Source: Pseudomonas sp. G34
Lineage (GTDB): Bacteria > Pseudomonadota > Gammaproteobacteria > Pseudomonadales > Pseudomonadaceae
DNA: 64,000 bases
Reading direction: 5' to 3'
Assembly: GCF_031119625.1 (NCBI RefSeq)
Contig: NZ_JAVHZV010000020.1
Span: forward strand, 110,593 to 174,592
The position numbers and the translations under genes were made by a program. This document shows, in pieces, positions 7,030 to 17,443 of this stretch. Every line of letters begins with the position of its first letter. The first letter of the stretch is position 1. A model generated the notes under the pieces. That model was not told the origin of the DNA. It did not search any database and was given only the letters and a program-made list of their open reading frames with translations.

Positions 7030-9417
7030 ATGAACGACCCGCACGATATCGAAATCGCTTCGGAGCAGACCAGCCACAGCCTGATGCTGCCCGGCCAGAA
7101 CCTGCCGGACAAACTCTATGTGATTCCGATCCACAACCGCCCGTTCTTCCCGGCGCAGGTGCTGCCGGTGATCGTCAACGAGGAACACTGGGCGGAAACC
7201 CTGGAGCTGGTCAGCAAGACCGAGCACAAGACCCTGGCCCTGTTCTACGTCGACAAGCCGGTCACCGACCCCCGCCACTTCGACACCTCCAGCCTGCCCG
7301 AACACGGCACCGTGGTGCGTGTGCACCATGTCAGCAACGACGACGGCAAGCTGCAGTTCGTCGCCCAGGGCCTGACCCGCGTGCGTATCCGCGGCTGGCT
7401 CAAGCATCACCGCCCGCCCTATCTGGCCGAGGTGGATTACCCGCGCAACGCCAATGACTCGCGTGACGAGGTCAAGGCCTACGCCATGGCGCTGATCAAC
7501 GTGATCCGCGAGCTGCTGCCGCTCAACCCGCTGTACAACGAGGAGTTGAAGAACTACCTCAACCGCTTCAGCCCCAACGACCCCTCACCGCTCACCGACT
7601 TCGCCGCCGCGCTGACCACCGCGCAATCGAAGGTGCTGCAGGAAGTGCTCGACACCGTGCCGATTCTCAAGCGCATGGAAAAGGTGCTGCCGCTGCTGCG
7701 CAAGGAAGTCGAGGTCGCACGCCTGCAGAACGAACTCTCCGACGAGGTGAACCGCTCGGTGGGCGAACACCAGCGCGAGTTCTTCCTCAAGGAACAGTTG
7801 AAGATCATCCAGCAGGAACTGGGCATCACCAAGGATGACCGCAGCGCCGACGCCGAGCAGTTCAGCGGGCGCCTGGAGGGCAAGACCCTGCCCGAACAGG
7901 CGCGCAAGCGCATCGACGAGGAGATGAACAAACTCTCCGTGCTGGAAACCGGCTCCCCGGAATACGCGGTGACCCGCAATTACCTGGACTGGGCCACCAG
8001 CGTGCCCTGGGGCGTGGTCGGCAAGGACAAGCTCGACCTCAAGCATGCCCGCAAGGTGCTCGACGATCACCATGCCGGCATGGACGACATCAAGCAGCGG
8101 ATTACCGAGTTCCTCGCCGTGGGCGCCTTCAAGGGCGAGATCGCCGGTTCCATCGTGCTGCTGGTCGGCCCGCCGGGCGTGGGCAAGACCAGCATCGGCA
8201 AGTCCATCGCCGAATCCCTGGGCCGGCCGTTCTACCGCTTCTCGGTCGGCGGCATGCGTGACGAGGCCGAGATCAAGGGCCATCGCCGCACCTACATCGG
8301 CGCCCTGCCCGGCAAGCTGGTGCAGGCGCTCAAGGATGTCGAGGTGATGAACCCGGTGATCATGCTCGACGAGATCGACAAGATGGGCAGCAGCTTCCAG
8401 GGCGACCCGGCCTCGGCGCTGCTGGAAACCCTCGACCCCGAGCAGAACGTCGAATTCCTCGACCACTACCTGGACCTGCGCCTGGACCTCTCCAAGGTGC
8501 TGTTCGTGTGTACCGCCAACACCCTGGACTCGATTCCCGGGCCGCTGCTCGACCGTATGGAAGTGATTCGCCTGTCCGGCTACATCACCGAGGAGAAACT
8601 GGCCATCGCCAAGCGCCACCTGTGGCCCAAGCAACTGGACAAGGCCGGCGTGTCGGCCAAGCAGTTGTCGATCAGCGACAGCGCCCTGCGCGCCCTGATC
8701 GAAGGCTATGCCCGCGAAGCCGGCGTGCGCCAGCTGGAAAAGCAGCTCGGCAAGCTGGTGCGCAAGGCGGTGGTCAAGCTGCTCGAAGACCCGCAAAGCA
8801 AGGTGAAGATCGCCGCCAAGGACCTGGAAGGCTACCTGGGCATGCCGGTGTTTCGCAGCGAGCAGGTGCTCTCCGGCGTCGGCGTGATCACCGGCCTGGC
8901 CTGGACCAGCATGGGCGGCGCCACGCTGCCGATCGAGGCGACGCGCATCCACACCCTCAACCGTGGCTTCAAGCTCACCGGCCAGCTCGGTGAGGTGATG
9001 AAGGAATCGGCGGAGATCGCCTACAGCTACGTCAGCTCCAACCTGAAGACCTACAAGGGCGACCCGACCTTCTTCGACCAGGCCTTCGTGCACATGCACG
9101 TACCCGAAGGCGCCACGCCCAAGGACGGCCCGAGCGCTGGCGTCACCATCGCCAGCGCCCTGCTGTCCCTGGCCCGCAACCAGGCGCCGAAGAAGGGCGT
9201 GGCGATGACCGGCGAGCTGACCCTCACCGGCCAGGTGCTGGCCATCGGTGGCGTGCGCGAGAAGGTGATCGCCGCGCGCCGGCAGAAGATTCACGAGCTG
9301 ATCCTGCCCGAGGCCAACCGCGGCTCCTATCAAGAGCTGCCGGACTACCTCAAGCAGGGCATCACCGTGCACTTCGCCAAGCGCTTCAGCGATGTCGCCA
9401 AGGTGCTGTTCGACTGA
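7030..9417 (+). CDS. ATP-dependent Lon-type serine protease (AsrA-like second Lon)
   Basis: A 795-residue AAA+ protease. It has the Lon N-terminal substrate domain (about 30-210), a coiled linker (RNELSDEVNRSVGEHQREFFLKEQLKIIQQELG), Walker A GPPGVGKT (380-387), Walker B VIMLDEIDK, and the proteolytic dyad Ser702 (PKDGPSAG) with Lys745 (GGVREKVIAARR). All catalytic residues are present. The start at 7030 has an AGG at suitable distance; an in-frame ATG at 7015 lacks one. Pseudomonas carries a housekeeping Lon plus this type (PA0779/AsrA in P. aeruginosa, reported to activate the heat-shock response). It stands alone here, divergent from the AraC gene. Confidence 0.88.
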   Translation: MNDPHDIEIASEQTSHSLMLPGQNLPDKLYVIPIHNRPFFPAQVLPVIVNEEHWAETLELVSKTEHKTLALFYVDKPVTDPRHFDTSSLPEHGTVVRVHHVSNDDGKLQFVAQGLTRVRIRGWLKHHRPPYLAEVDYPRNANDSRDEVKAYAMALINVIRELLPLNPLYNEELKNYLNRFSPNDPSPLTDFAAALTTAQSKVLQEVLDTVPILKRMEKVLPLLRKEVEVARLQNELSDEVNRSVGEHQREFFLKEQLKIIQQELGITKDDRSADAEQFSGRLEGKTLPEQARKRIDEEMNKLSVLETGSPEYAVTRNYLDWATSVPWGVVGKDKLDLKHARKVLDDHHAGMDDIKQRITEFLAVGAFKGEIAGSIVLLVGPPGVGKTSIGKSIAESLGRPFYRFSVGGMRDEAEIKGHRRTYIGALPGKLVQALKDVEVMNPVIMLDEIDKMGSSFQGDPASALLETLDPEQNVEFLDHYLDLRLDLSKVLFVCTANTLDSIPGPLLDRMEVIRLSGYITEEKLAIAKRHLWPKQLDKAGVSAKQLSISDSALRALIEGYAREAGVRQLEKQLGKLVRKAVVKLLEDPQSKVKIAAKDLEGYLGMPVFRSEQVLSGVGVITGLAWTSMGGATLPIEATRIHTLNRGFKLTGQLGEVMKESAEIAYSYVSSNLKTYKGDPTFFDQAFVHMHVPEGATPKDGPSAGVTIASALLSLARNQAPKKGVAMTGELTLTGQVLAIGGVREKVIAARRQKIHELILPEANRGSYQELPDYLKQGITVHFAKRFSDVAKVLFD

Positions 9418-9819
9418 CCGTCCTATGCTGCGGGCTGCCTGACGGGGCAGCTCGCTACCGCTTAGTACCTGTTCACGATCTTCATGCCCGGTTCTATCCA
9501 CGTTGGCTGCGACATGGCGATAGCGGCCGTTGGCGATCTCGTGGGAGGGGCTTTAGCCGCGAGCTCTTTACGCCTGGTCAGGCAAAATCGAGGCTAAAGC
9601 GGATCACCCCCCGGCCTGCTCCACAAAATCTCTGTCAGACCTGTAGGGCTCTAGCTCGCAAGATCGTGAACAGGCTCTTGTAGCCCCCCGTGCCTGCCTG
9701 CTGGCAAATCGATAGATCGAAACCCGAATGCTGCTGTCAGAACCTGACCCGGCTGCCGTGAGGCTCGCCCGTGCAGGTCGATCCGTGGCGGGGCGATAGT
9801 CGATATAAGGAGAACGGGG
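9418..9819. other. 402-bp non-coding gap between the Lon and acyltransferase genes
   Basis: No convincing gene. It contains a composite repeat at 9541-9602 (annotated separately). The acyltransferase ribosome-binding site (AAGGAGA) lies at its right edge. No clear terminator was seen after the Lon stop. Confidence 0.6.
9541..9602 (+). repeat. Composite REP element, copy 1
   Basis: Begins GTGGGAGGGGCTTTAGCCGC, runs through GAGCTCTTTACG and ends AATCGAGGCTAAAGCGG. The same two-part layout (GTGGGAGCGGCTT.AGCCGCGAG ... TCGAGGCTAAAGCC) occurs reversed at 16155-16222, and the first half alone at 24921-24957. Confidence 0.7.
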
Positions 9820-11076
9820 ATGCCCCGCACCGACAAGGAACATTTCATCGGGCTCGAGTGGCTGCGCTTCATACTCGGCCTGTACATCGTGGTCTTCCAC
9901 ACCCTGCACAACTACCCCGAACAGCAGTTGCCAATCCTCAAGCAGCTCAGCGGCGCGGGCTTCTTCGCCACCAGTACCTTCTTCGTGCTCTCCGGCTTTC
10001 TGCTCGCCCACGTGTACTGCCAGCGCGGCCAGATGCGCGAACCGGCGGTGAGTTTCTGGAGCCGGCGCTTCGCCAACCTCTACCCGCTGCATATCTTTTC
10101 GCTGCTGCTGACCATCTCGGTGATCTTCGTCATCAGCAGCCTGGGCATTCCGCCGGACGACACCAAGGCCAGCGTGCGCTTCGTGGTGTACGACACCAAC
10201 GAAGACATGACCGACATCTCGCGCGCCACGCTCGAGCATTTCATGAGCAACGGCGAGCTGGCCTTCAACAGCGTGCTGCAACTGTTGATGCTGCAGGCCT
10301 GGAACCCCTTCTACCTGACCTTCAACGCGCCACTGTGGTCGATCTCCACGCTGTTCTTCTTCTACCTCACCTTCCCCTTCGTGGCGCCGCGCCTGGCGCG
10401 CCTGAAGCACAAGGTGCTGTGGCTGGGCATCATCACCCTGATCTACCTGATTCCGCCGCTGCTGGTGATTCTCAACGGTGACTACGGCATGCCGTTCACC
10501 GGCATCCTGCACCGCAACCCGCTGGTGCGCCTGCCCGAGTTTCTCGCCGGCATCCTCGCCTACGGCCTGTTCCGCGACCTGCAGGATGCCGGCCGCACGC
10601 CGGGTGCTGGCGGGGTCGGGCTGATGATCGCCACGGTGCTGGCCTGTTTCCTCGGCACGGCCTGGCTGATCGAAGGGCCGCAGTTCTGGTACTACCTGCT
10701 GCACAACGGCCTGCTGCTGCCGGCGCAGATCATGCTGATCTACCTCTGCGCCCTGGCAGCCTCGCCAAACAGCGAATCGGTGCAACGCTGGTCACAGCGC
10801 CTGGGCGCCGCCTCGCTGCCGCTGTTCGTGCTGCACGTGCCGGCCTTCACCCTGTTCTCACGCTCGGAAAAACTGCTCGGCGTGGCCTCCGGCGAATGCT
10901 TCGCCAACTGGGCGCAGTGCGCGGCGCAGGCTGGCGAGCAGGAGCTGTCGATCGTCTTCTACCCGCTGTTCCTGCTGCTGACCGTGATCCTCTGCGTGTG
11001 GGCCCAGGAGAACGCCGTGGTGCCGACCCGCAAACGGCTGCTCAAGTGGCTGCCCGTGCGGCGTAGCACAAGCTGA
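9820..11076 (+). CDS. Membrane acyltransferase family 3 protein, possible OPG-modifying enzyme
   Basis: A 418-residue integral membrane protein of the acyltransferase-3 family. It opens with [24 protein letters not shown], whose conserved histidine (VVFH) is the family's presumed catalytic site, and then has about ten hydrophobic segments (for example [37 protein letters not shown]). The AAGGAGA Shine-Dalgarno lies 7 bp before the ATG. It lies 104 bp upstream of opgG on the same strand. Because E. coli OpgC, which succinylates osmoregulated periplasmic glucans, belongs to this family, transfer of acyl groups to glucans is a reasonable inference. LPS or exopolysaccharide acylation is the alternative. 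Confidence 0.75.
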   Translation: MPRTDKEHFIGLEWLRFILGLYIVVFHTLHNYPEQQLPILKQLSGAGFFATSTFFVLSGFLLAHVYCQRGQMREPAVSFWSRRFANLYPLHIFSLLLTISVIFVISSLGIPPDDTKASVRFVVYDTNEDMTDISRATLEHFMSNGELAFNSVLQLLMLQAWNPFYLTFNAPLWSISTLFFFYLTFPFVAPRLARLKHKVLWLGIITLIYLIPPLLVILNGDYGMPFTGILHRNPLVRLPEFLAGILAYGLFRDLQDAGRTPGAGGVGLMIATVLACFLGTAWLIEGPQFWYYLLHNGLLLPAQIMLIYLCALAASPNSESVQRWSQRLGAASLPLFVLHVPAFTLFSRSEKLLGVASGECFANWAQCAAQAGEQELSIVFYPLFLLLTVILCVWAQENAVVPTRKRLLKWLPVRRSTS

Positions 11077-11117
11077 GCCAAAGGAAAGGAAATTCCCAGG
11101 AATCATCTGCAACGGCG

Positions 11118-11160
11118 ACGGTCGGAAGGAGATGTTCGGCCGACCGTGCCGCTGTTTCTT
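11118..11160 (+). terminator. Hairpin with T-rich tail before opgG
   Basis: Stem ACGGTCGG (11118-11125) with CCGACCGT (11140-11147), followed by GCCGCTGTTTCTTACTG. It could end acyltransferase transcripts or act as a leader structure for opgG. The T-run is imperfect. Confidence 0.45.
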
Positions 11161-11180
11161 ACTGTTTTCTGGAGGGATCC

Positions 11181-12764
11181 GTGATCCTCAAAACCGTCAA
11201 GGCATCTGTCCGCCACAGCATGCTTCCAGCCGCGCTGTGCCTGGCCTGTACCACCACACTGTTCAGTGCCCAGGTGCTGGCTTTCTCCCTCGATGACGTG
11301 GCTTCGCAAGCCAAGGGACTGCTGGACAAACCCTACGCGGCATCTGCCAGCAACCTGCCCAGCGAACTGCGCACCCTGTCGTTCAAGGACTACCAGCAGA
11401 TCAAGGCACGTGAAGACAAGTACGAATGGGCCGACAGCAAGACGCCCTTCAAGCTGAGCTTCTATCACCAGGGCATGCACTTCGAGACCCCGGTGAAGAT
11501 CAACGAAGTCACCGCCACCAGCGTCAACGAGATCAAATACGACCCCGAGCGCTTCGACTTCGGCGACGTCAAGGTCGACAAGGATGCCACCAAGGATCTG
11601 GGCTACGCGGGCTTTCGCGTCATGTACCCCATCAATGAAAAGGGCAAGCTCGACGAGATCATGAGCCTGCTCGGCGCCAGCTACTTCCGGGTGGTGGGCA
11701 AGGATCAGGTCTACGGCACCTCGGCCCGCGGCCTGGCCATCGATACCGCGCTGCCCAGCGGCGAGGAATTCCCCTATTTCCGCGAGTTCTGGATCGAGCG
11801 CCCGAAAGCCGGCGACAAGCACCTGGTGATCTTCGCCCTGCTCGACTCGCCCCGCGCCACCGGCGCGTACCGCTTCATCCTGCGCCCCGGCAAGGACGCG
11901 GTGGTCGATGTGCAATCGCGGGTATTCCTGCGCGACAACGTCAGCAAGCTGGGCGTCGCGCCGCTGACCAGCATGTTCCTGTATGGCAGCAACCAGCGCT
12001 CGACCAAGGCCAACTATCGCCCTGCCCTGCACGACGCCAATGGCCTGGCGATTCACACCGGCAGCGACGAGCATATCTGGCGCCCCCTGAACAACCCGCA
12101 GAACCTGGCGGTGAGCACCTTCGAAGTGCAGAACCCGAAAGGTTTCGGCTTGCTGCAACGCGGCCGTGACTTCGCCCAGTACGAAGACCTCGACGACCAT
12201 TACGAGCAGCGCCCCAGCGTGTGGATCGAGCCCAAGGGCGAATGGGGCAAGGGCAAGGTCGAACTGGTGGAGATTCCCACCCCGGACGAAACCAACGACA
12301 ACATCGTCGCCTTCTGGACGCCTGACGAGCAGCCCAAGCCGGGCGAGCCGATGCAGTTCGACTACCGCATGCACTGGACCAAGGACGAGCGTGCCCAGCT
12401 GGGCCAGGACATCGCCTGGGTCAAGCAGACCATGCGCAGCGCCGGTGAGGTCAAGCAGCCCAACCTGACCCGCAAGCTCGATGGCAGCATCGCCCTGCTG
12501 GTCGACTTCGAAGGCCCGTCCCTGGAGGCGCTCAAGCCCGACGCCGCGGTGGCCAGCAACTTCAGCATCAACGACAACGCCGAGGTGCTGGACAACCACC
12601 TGCAGTACAACAAGGCCACCAAAGGCTGGCGCATGACGGTGCGCTTCAAGGTCAAGGATCCCAAGCAAGCGGTAGAAATGCGCGCGGCTCTGGTCGAGGG
12701 TGACAAGACCCTCAGCGAGACCTGGAGCTATCAACTTCCGCCCAATACGGTTGCCCCGCAATGA
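11181..12764 (+). CDS. opgG: Glucan biosynthesis protein G (periplasmic)
   Basis: A 527-residue periplasmic protein required to build the backbone and branches of osmoregulated periplasmic glucans from linear chains made by OpgH. It starts at GTG, supported by GGAGGG at 11171. The signal peptide ends [14 protein letters not shown]. Family blocks are present: [44 protein letters not shown] and FLYGSNQRS. Full family length. It overlaps opgH by 4 bp (ATGA), so the two are translationally coupled. No truncation. Confidence 0.96.
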   Translation: MILKTVKASVRHSMLPAALCLACTTTLFSAQVLAFSLDDVASQAKGLLDKPYAASASNLPSELRTLSFKDYQQIKAREDKYEWADSKTPFKLSFYHQGMHFETPVKINEVTATSVNEIKYDPERFDFGDVKVDKDATKDLGYAGFRVMYPINEKGKLDEIMSLLGASYFRVVGKDQVYGTSARGLAIDTALPSGEEFPYFREFWIERPKAGDKHLVIFALLDSPRATGAYRFILRPGKDAVVDVQSRVFLRDNVSKLGVAPLTSMFLYGSNQRSTKANYRPALHDANGLAIHTGSDEHIWRPLNNPQNLAVSTFEVQNPKGFGLLQRGRDFAQYEDLDDHYEQRPSVWIEPKGEWGKGKVELVEIPTPDETNDNIVAFWTPDEQPKPGEPMQFDYRMHWTKDERAQLGQDIAWVKQTMRSAGEVKQPNLTRKLDGSIALLVDFEGPSLEALKPDAAVASNFSINDNAEVLDNHLQYNKATKGWRMTVRFKVKDPKQAVEMRAALVEGDKTLSETWSYQLPPNTVAPQ

Positions 12765-15334
12765 AAACCACCGAGCAGTCCGCCCTGGACGAGTACCTGG
12801 ACAGCCTGCCTCTGAGTGCCGCCGAGCGTGACGCACTGGCTGATTGCCGCGACTTCGGCGAACTGCACAGCCGCCTCGCCGGCGTGCAGGCAGCCGATGC
12901 CGAACAGGCGGTGCACCAGTCCGCCGCCCGACGCATCGAGCTGGGCGCCGGCGAGTCGCTGCAAGACACCGGCCTGCTGTCGCTGGACGCCGCCGGCCGG
13001 CCAGTGCTGCGCGCCACGCCGCCGCTCAACCGCACCAAGATGACCCCCGAGCCGTGGCACACCAACCTGTTGAGCCGCGGCCTGCGCTCGCTGTTTGGCA
13101 AGCGCAATCCGCCGCGCCCGCCCAAGCGCGAACTGGAGCCAGCGCGCTGGCGCCGGGTCGGCTCGCTGCGCCGGCACGTCTTGCTGTTGCTGATGCTCGG
13201 CCAGACAGCCGTCGCCACCTGGTACATGAACAGCATCCTGCCCTACCAGGGCTGGGCGCTGATCAACCTGCAGGAGGTGATGGAGCAAGGCTGGCAGGAA
13301 AGCTTCTTCCAGGTCCTGCCCTACCTCGTGCAAGGCAGCATCCTGGCGCTGTTCTCATTGTTGTTCTGCTGGGTGTCGGCCGGTTTCTGGACGGCCCTGA
13401 TGGGTTTCTGGGAACTGCTGCGCGGCTACGACCGCTACGGCATTTCCGGCAGCAGCGCCGGCGACGAGCCGATCGACCCGCAGGCGCGTACCGCGATCAT
13501 CATGCCGATCTGCAACGAGGACGTACCCCGGGTTATCGCCGGCCTGCGCGCCACCTATGAGTCGGTCAAAGCGTCTGGCGAGCTCGAGCAATTCGATTTC
13601 TTCATCCTCAGCGACACCGGCGACGCCGACATTGCCGTCGCCGAACAGCGCGCCTGGCTGGAGCTGTGCCAGGAGACCGAGGGCTTCGGCAAGATCTTCT
13701 ACCGCCGCCGCCGCCGCCGGGTGAAGCGCAAGAGCGGCAATATCGACGATTTCTGCCGCCGCTGGGGTGGCGACTACCGCTACATGGTGGTGCTCGACGC
13801 CGACAGCGTGATGAGTGGCGAATGCCTGACCAAGCTGGTGCGCCTGATGGAGGCCAACCCCCAGGCCGGCATCATCCAGACTTCGCCGAAAGCCGCGGGC
13901 ATGAACACCCTGTATGCGCGCCTGCAGCAATTCGCCACCCGCGCCTACGGCCCGCTGTTCACCGCCGGCCTGCATTATTGGCAGCTTGGTGAATCCCATT
14001 ACTGGGGTCACAACGCGATCATCCGCATGCAGCCGTTCATCGAGCACTGCGCCCTGGCACCGCTGCCGGGCAAGGGCTCGTTCGCTGGCGCGATCATGTC
14101 CCACGACTTCGTCGAGGCATCCTTGATGCGCCGCGCCGGCTGGGGGGTGTGGATCGCCTACGACCTGCCGGGCAGCTATGAAGAGTTGCCGCCGAACCTG
14201 ATCGACGAGCTGCAGCGTGACCGTCGCTGGTGCCACGGCAACCTGATGAACTTCCGCCTGTTCCTCGTCAAGGGCATGCACCCGGTACACCGCGCGGTGT
14301 TCCTGACCGGCGTGATGTCCTACCTGTCGGCGCCGCTGTGGTTCATGTTCCTGCTGCTCTCCACTGCCCTGCTGGCCATTCACACGTTGATGGAGCCGCA
14401 GTACTTCCTGGTGCCGGGCCAGCTGTTCCCGGTGTGGCCACGCTGGAACCCTCAGTTAGCGGTGACCTTGTTTTCCACCACCCTGACCTTGCTGTTCCTG
14501 CCCAAGCTGCTAGCGGTGATCCTGATCTGGATCAAGGGTGCCAAGGCCTACGGTGGCGCCTTCAAGGTCACGCTGAGCATGCTCCTGGAGATGTTCTTCT
14601 CGGTGCTGCTGGCGCCGGTGCGCATGCTGTTCCACACCATGTTCGTCACCGCGGCATTCCTCGGTTGGTCCGCCACCTGGAATTCCCCACAGCGTGACAA
14701 CGGCATCACCACCTGGGGCGACGCCACGCGCCGTCATGGCTGGCAGGCATTGCTGGGCATGGTCTGGATGGCCGGCGTGGCCTGGCTCGACCCGAACTTC
14801 CTGTGGTGGCTGTCCCCGATCGTGGTTTCGCTGATGCTGTCGATCCCGGTGTCGGTGTTCTCCAGCCGCCTGAGCCTGGGCCTGGGGAGCAAGAAGGCCA
14901 AGCTGTTCCTGATTCCCGAGGAGTCCAACCCGCCCCAGGAGCTGCTGTCGACCTACGCCTACACGCGGCACAACCGCGAACACGCGATGGAAAACGGCTT
15001 TATCGAAGCGGTGCTGCGCCCGTTCCCCAACGCTCTGGCCTGCGCCATGGCCACCGCGCGTCACGGCCAGGCACCGCTGCTCGAACAGGCGCGCCAGCGT
15101 GCCCTGGGCGAAGCCCTGGAACTGGGCCCGAAAAAGCTCGATGGCAAGCGCAAGCTGGCGCTGCTCAGCGACCCGGTGCTGCTGGCTCGTTTGCATGCAC
15201 AGCTGTGGCAGCAGGCCGAGCAGCACCCGCTGTGGCGCCATGCTTATCAGCAGAGCCCGCCGGCCCAGCCAAGGCATGACAACCAGGCGCTCAAGCTGGC
15301 GCCGGTCAGCACCGGCTCACCCCTGGTGAACTGA
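12761..15334 (+). CDS. opgH: Glucan biosynthesis glucosyltransferase H
   Basis: An 857-residue inner-membrane GT2-type glucosyltransferase that polymerises UDP-glucose into the linear glucan backbone and exports it. It has a soluble N-terminal region (about 1-130), TM segments near 140-160 and 185-225, a cytosolic catalytic domain with [10 protein letters not shown] (DxD) and RDRRWCHGN (the QxxRW-type motif, here LQRDRRW), and several C-terminal membrane spans. Length fits Pseudomonas OpgH. It is coupled to opgG. The last 18 bp overlap the convergent hyi-like gene, so the two 3' ends share DNA. Confidence 0.96.
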   Translation: MKTTEQSALDEYLDSLPLSAAERDALADCRDFGELHSRLAGVQAADAEQAVHQSAARRIELGAGESLQDTGLLSLDAAGRPVLRATPPLNRTKMTPEPWHTNLLSRGLRSLFGKRNPPRPPKRELEPARWRRVGSLRRHVLLLLMLGQTAVATWYMNSILPYQGWALINLQEVMEQGWQESFFQVLPYLVQGSILALFSLLFCWVSAGFWTALMGFWELLRGYDRYGISGSSAGDEPIDPQARTAIIMPICNEDVPRVIAGLRATYESVKASGELEQFDFFILSDTGDADIAVAEQRAWLELCQETEGFGKIFYRRRRRRVKRKSGNIDDFCRRWGGDYRYMVVLDADSVMSGECLTKLVRLMEANPQAGIIQTSPKAAGMNTLYARLQQFATRAYGPLFTAGLHYWQLGESHYWGHNAIIRMQPFIEHCALAPLPGKGSFAGAIMSHDFVEASLMRRAGWGVWIAYDLPGSYEELPPNLIDELQRDRRWCHGNLMNFRLFLVKGMHPVHRAVFLTGVMSYLSAPLWFMFLLLSTALLAIHTLMEPQYFLVPGQLFPVWPRWNPQLAVTLFSTTLTLLFLPKLLAVILIWIKGAKAYGGAFKVTLSMLLEMFFSVLLAPVRMLFHTMFVTAAFLGWSATWNSPQRDNGITTWGDATRRHGWQALLGMVWMAGVAWLDPNFLWWLSPIVVSLMLSIPVSVFSSRLSLGLGSKKAKLFLIPEESNPPQELLSTYAYTRHNREHAMENGFIEAVLRPFPNALACAMATARHGQAPLLEQARQRALGEALELGPKKLDGKRKLALLSDPVLLARLHAQLWQQAEQHPLWRHAYQQSPPAQPRHDNQALKLAPVSTGSPLVN

Positions 15335-16108
15335 CCGCCACGCGGCCATCCAGCCCAGGCTGGCACGGGTATCGCCCTCTTCGGGGCGGTACTCGGCGCC
15401 CAGCCAGCCGCGGTAAGCGGCCTTCTCCAGCGCCTTGTGCACCGCGATGAAATCGATGCTGCCACTGCCTGGCGCACCACGCCCCGGACAGTCGGCGAAC
15501 TGCACATGGCCGATTCGCCCGGCCAGCATTTCGATGGCAGCCACCGGATCGATGCCCTGTCGGGCCATATGGTAGATATCCAGCTGCGCCCGGAAATTGC
15601 CGTGGTCAACGGCAGCCAGCAGCGCCTGCAGGTGCTGCGGCGTATTGACCAGAAAGCCCGGCATGTCGAGGGGATTGATTGCCTCACTGACCACGCCAAT
15701 GCCGAGCAGTCCGAACGCCTCGGCCGCCTTACGGATATTGCCGGCCAAGGTGTCCAGTGCCTGCTTGCGCGTCAGGTCCTCGGCCAGCCGCCCGGGCAGC
15801 ACATTGATCACGCTCGGCCTTACCATGGCCGCGTAGGTCAGCGCCTCCTGCAACGCTTTATCGAATGCATCCTGGCGCTGCGGCACCGCTGCCAGCCCAG
15901 GGCCGCCCTGGACAAAATCGCCGCCCGGAAAATTCATCAACGCCAGCGGCAGCCCTGCCCGCTCAAGCTGATCCTTCAGGCGCAGCGCCGGCACCTCATA
16001 GGGGAACTGGATTTCCACACCGTCGAAACCCGCTGCCGCAGCAGCGACGATGCGCTCGAGCAAAGGCCGCTCGGTGAACAGCATGGTCAGGTTGGCGGAT
16101 AGCTTCAT
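15317..16108 (-). CDS. hyi: Hydroxypyruvate isomerase-like TIM-barrel protein
   Basis: A 263-residue sugar-phosphate-isomerase-type TIM barrel. The Hyi family interconverts hydroxypyruvate and tartronate semialdehyde in glyoxylate metabolism. Recognised blocks are [20 protein letters not shown] at the N-terminus, [12 protein letters not shown], the metal-binding [35 protein letters not shown] and WLGAEYRP. No partner genes (gcl, glxR) are adjacent, so the substrate assignment rests on the family alone. The 3' end overlaps opgH by 18 bp tail to tail. Confidence 0.82.
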   Translation of the reverse strand: MKLSANLTMLFTERPLLERIVAAAAAGFDGVEIQFPYEVPALRLKDQLERAGLPLALMNFPGGDFVQGGPGLAAVPQRQDAFDKALQEALTYAAMVRPSVINVLPGRLAEDLTRKQALDTLAGNIRKAAEAFGLLGIGVVSEAINPLDMPGFLVNTPQHLQALLAAVDHGNFRAQLDIYHMARQGIDPVAAIEMLAGRIGHVQFADCPGRGAPGSGSIDFIAVHKALEKAAYRGWLGAEYRPEEGDTRASLGWMAAWRSVHQG

Positions 16109-16154
16109 GTACGACTCCCTGGGCTGCCCGCTCGATAGCTCGGCACGGGCGATA

Positions 16155-16222
16155 GAGAGGCTTTAGCCTCGATTTGCCTAGCTAGCTGAACGTGAAGAAC
16201 TCGCGGCTGAAGCCGCTCCCAC
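16155..16222 (-). repeat. Composite REP element, copy 2
   Basis: Read on the minus strand it runs GTGGGAGCGGCTTCAGCCGC ... TTCAGCTAGCTAGGC ... TCGAGGCTAAAGCCTCTC, the same two-part layout as 9541-9602. It lies in the 164-bp gap between the hyi-like gene and the DUF5064 gene. Confidence 0.7.
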
Positions 16223-16272
16223 GCCATCGCTGAGCGACCGTTCTGCCTCTTGGTTGCCGCGTGAGCAACTTC

Positions 16273-16641
16273 TTACAGGCCGTCCTTTTGCAGATGATCG
16301 AGATCGACCGGATCGCCGCTGTGGGCATCGAGCCGATGACGAATGTCCTCGAACATCTGGTCGAATTCCTCGTGCTCGTGGCTGATCAGCACCACGCTCG
16401 TCGGCAGGCCATGCTTGTGCGCCAGGCGGCTGACCACACTGGCGAAGTTGAAGGCGGTGTCGCGGTGCAACTCGAAGGACTCTTCGAAGGCCGTACCGTC
16501 GACCTCGCCTTTCAGGGTCATGTGCAGCATCGGCCCCTCGGCCGCATCCTGGCGGATGTCGTAATGCAGGTCGATGGCGTAGAGCGGAATGTCAGCGGTT
16601 GCCACGCTGTTGCTGCGATGGAAATGGCCGGGCTCGAACAT
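16273..16641 (-). CDS. DUF5064 family protein
   Basis: A 122-residue small acidic protein resembling DUF5064 proteins of Pseudomonas (MFEPGHFHR start; DLHYDIRQD, GPMLHMTLKGEVDG, FELHRDTAFNFASVVSRLA blocks). No signal peptide or membrane segment. A strong AGGAGG precedes the ATG. Function is unknown, and the gene stands alone between the hyi-like gene and the DUF2288 gene. Confidence 0.75.
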   Translation of the reverse strand: MFEPGHFHRSNSVATADIPLYAIDLHYDIRQDAAEGPMLHMTLKGEVDGTAFEESFELHRDTAFNFASVVSRLAHKHGLPTSVVLISHEHEEFDQMFEDIRHRLDAHSGDPVDLDHLQKDGL

Positions 16642-16840
16642 GGGTTGCCTCCTGTGCTGAGGGATTGACCGAAGCGCCAGTCAGCTTCGGACTCTTCACC
16701 ATAGACAGTGCCGACAGAGGATGATGCGAAAACCCGACCGCACCACAAATGAGCACACAAAGCACCAATAGTGGGCAAATTCGAAACAGACAAGGCGCTG
16801 CAAATACCCAGCGCAGAGGGCTTGATACGCCCGTTTGAAC

Positions 16841-17152
16841 TCAGTGCTTCTTTTCGGCGCGTTCCTGCACCAGCACCCAGGGAGCGACGACCACGGCCCA
16901 CAGCGACGGATCACGATTGAGCAGGTCCTCGGCACGGGTATCGCTCAACACCGCGACACGCCCCGCTTCCAGCCAGGCGGCGACCACCTCCTGACGGTTT
17001 TCGGCGACCGCTTCGGCCACCTCGATCAGGTCCTGCTCGCTGTCGACCCACAGTAACGAGCCGCGAGCGAAGAACGGCTGCAGCTCTTGCCAGGTGATGG
17101 GAGCGGTTTCGCCGAGCAATTTGGCATAGAGGGTGCTTGGTTCTTGGTTCAT
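16841..17152 (-). CDS. DUF2288 family protein
   Basis: A 103-residue cytosolic protein matching DUF2288 (STLYAKLLGETAPITWQELQPFFARGSLLWV near the start; a central AVAENRQEVVAAWLEAG helix; a tail with PWVLVQERAEKK). The start at 17152 was chosen because the conserved block begins at once; 14 further codons upstream are open but lack conservation. It is divergent from braC, and the 291 bp between them hold the braC promoter region. Function is unknown. Confidence 0.75.
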   Translation of the reverse strand: MNQEPSTLYAKLLGETAPITWQELQPFFARGSLLWVDSEQDLIEVAEAVAENRQEVVAAWLEAGRVAVLSDTRAEDLLNRDPSLWAVVVAPWVLVQERAEKKH

Positions 17153-17410
17153 GGCAGTTCCGTATTTCGATGGCCGTTTTTTGACGGCCGCCATGATAAC
17201 GACGGATGGCTGACAGGCAAGGGACTGTCAACCGCCCGGCGGTCAGGAACCAGCCGTTTTTCTATACATTTCTTGCAATTACGCGACATTCTTACCGATC
17301 TCTTTCGACTGCCGACTTTCCAAGGCGCAAATCTGCGCTCTACACTGTATCGGTACAGTTGCCGGGGGATCTGGCCGGAAGTCGACTCCGGTTCTGCTGC
17401 TTTGGCTACC

Positions 17411-17432
17411 AGAACTACAACAAAACACAACG
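17411..17432 (+). promoter_or_regulatory. CA-rich leader before braC (possible Hfq/Crc site)
   Basis: The untranslated leader contains ACTACAACAAAACACAACG just upstream of the GTGGAG ribosome-binding site. Hfq/Crc targets in Pseudomonas carry A-rich AAnAAnAA motifs in this place. The match here is close but not perfect. Confidence 0.4.
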
Positions 17433-17443
17433 AGTGGAGCACT

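Noticed and set aside
7585..9501. 638-codon open frame opposite the Lon gene
   Set aside because: Mirror of a protein with all Lon catalytic motifs; no recognisable domain in the antisense translation.
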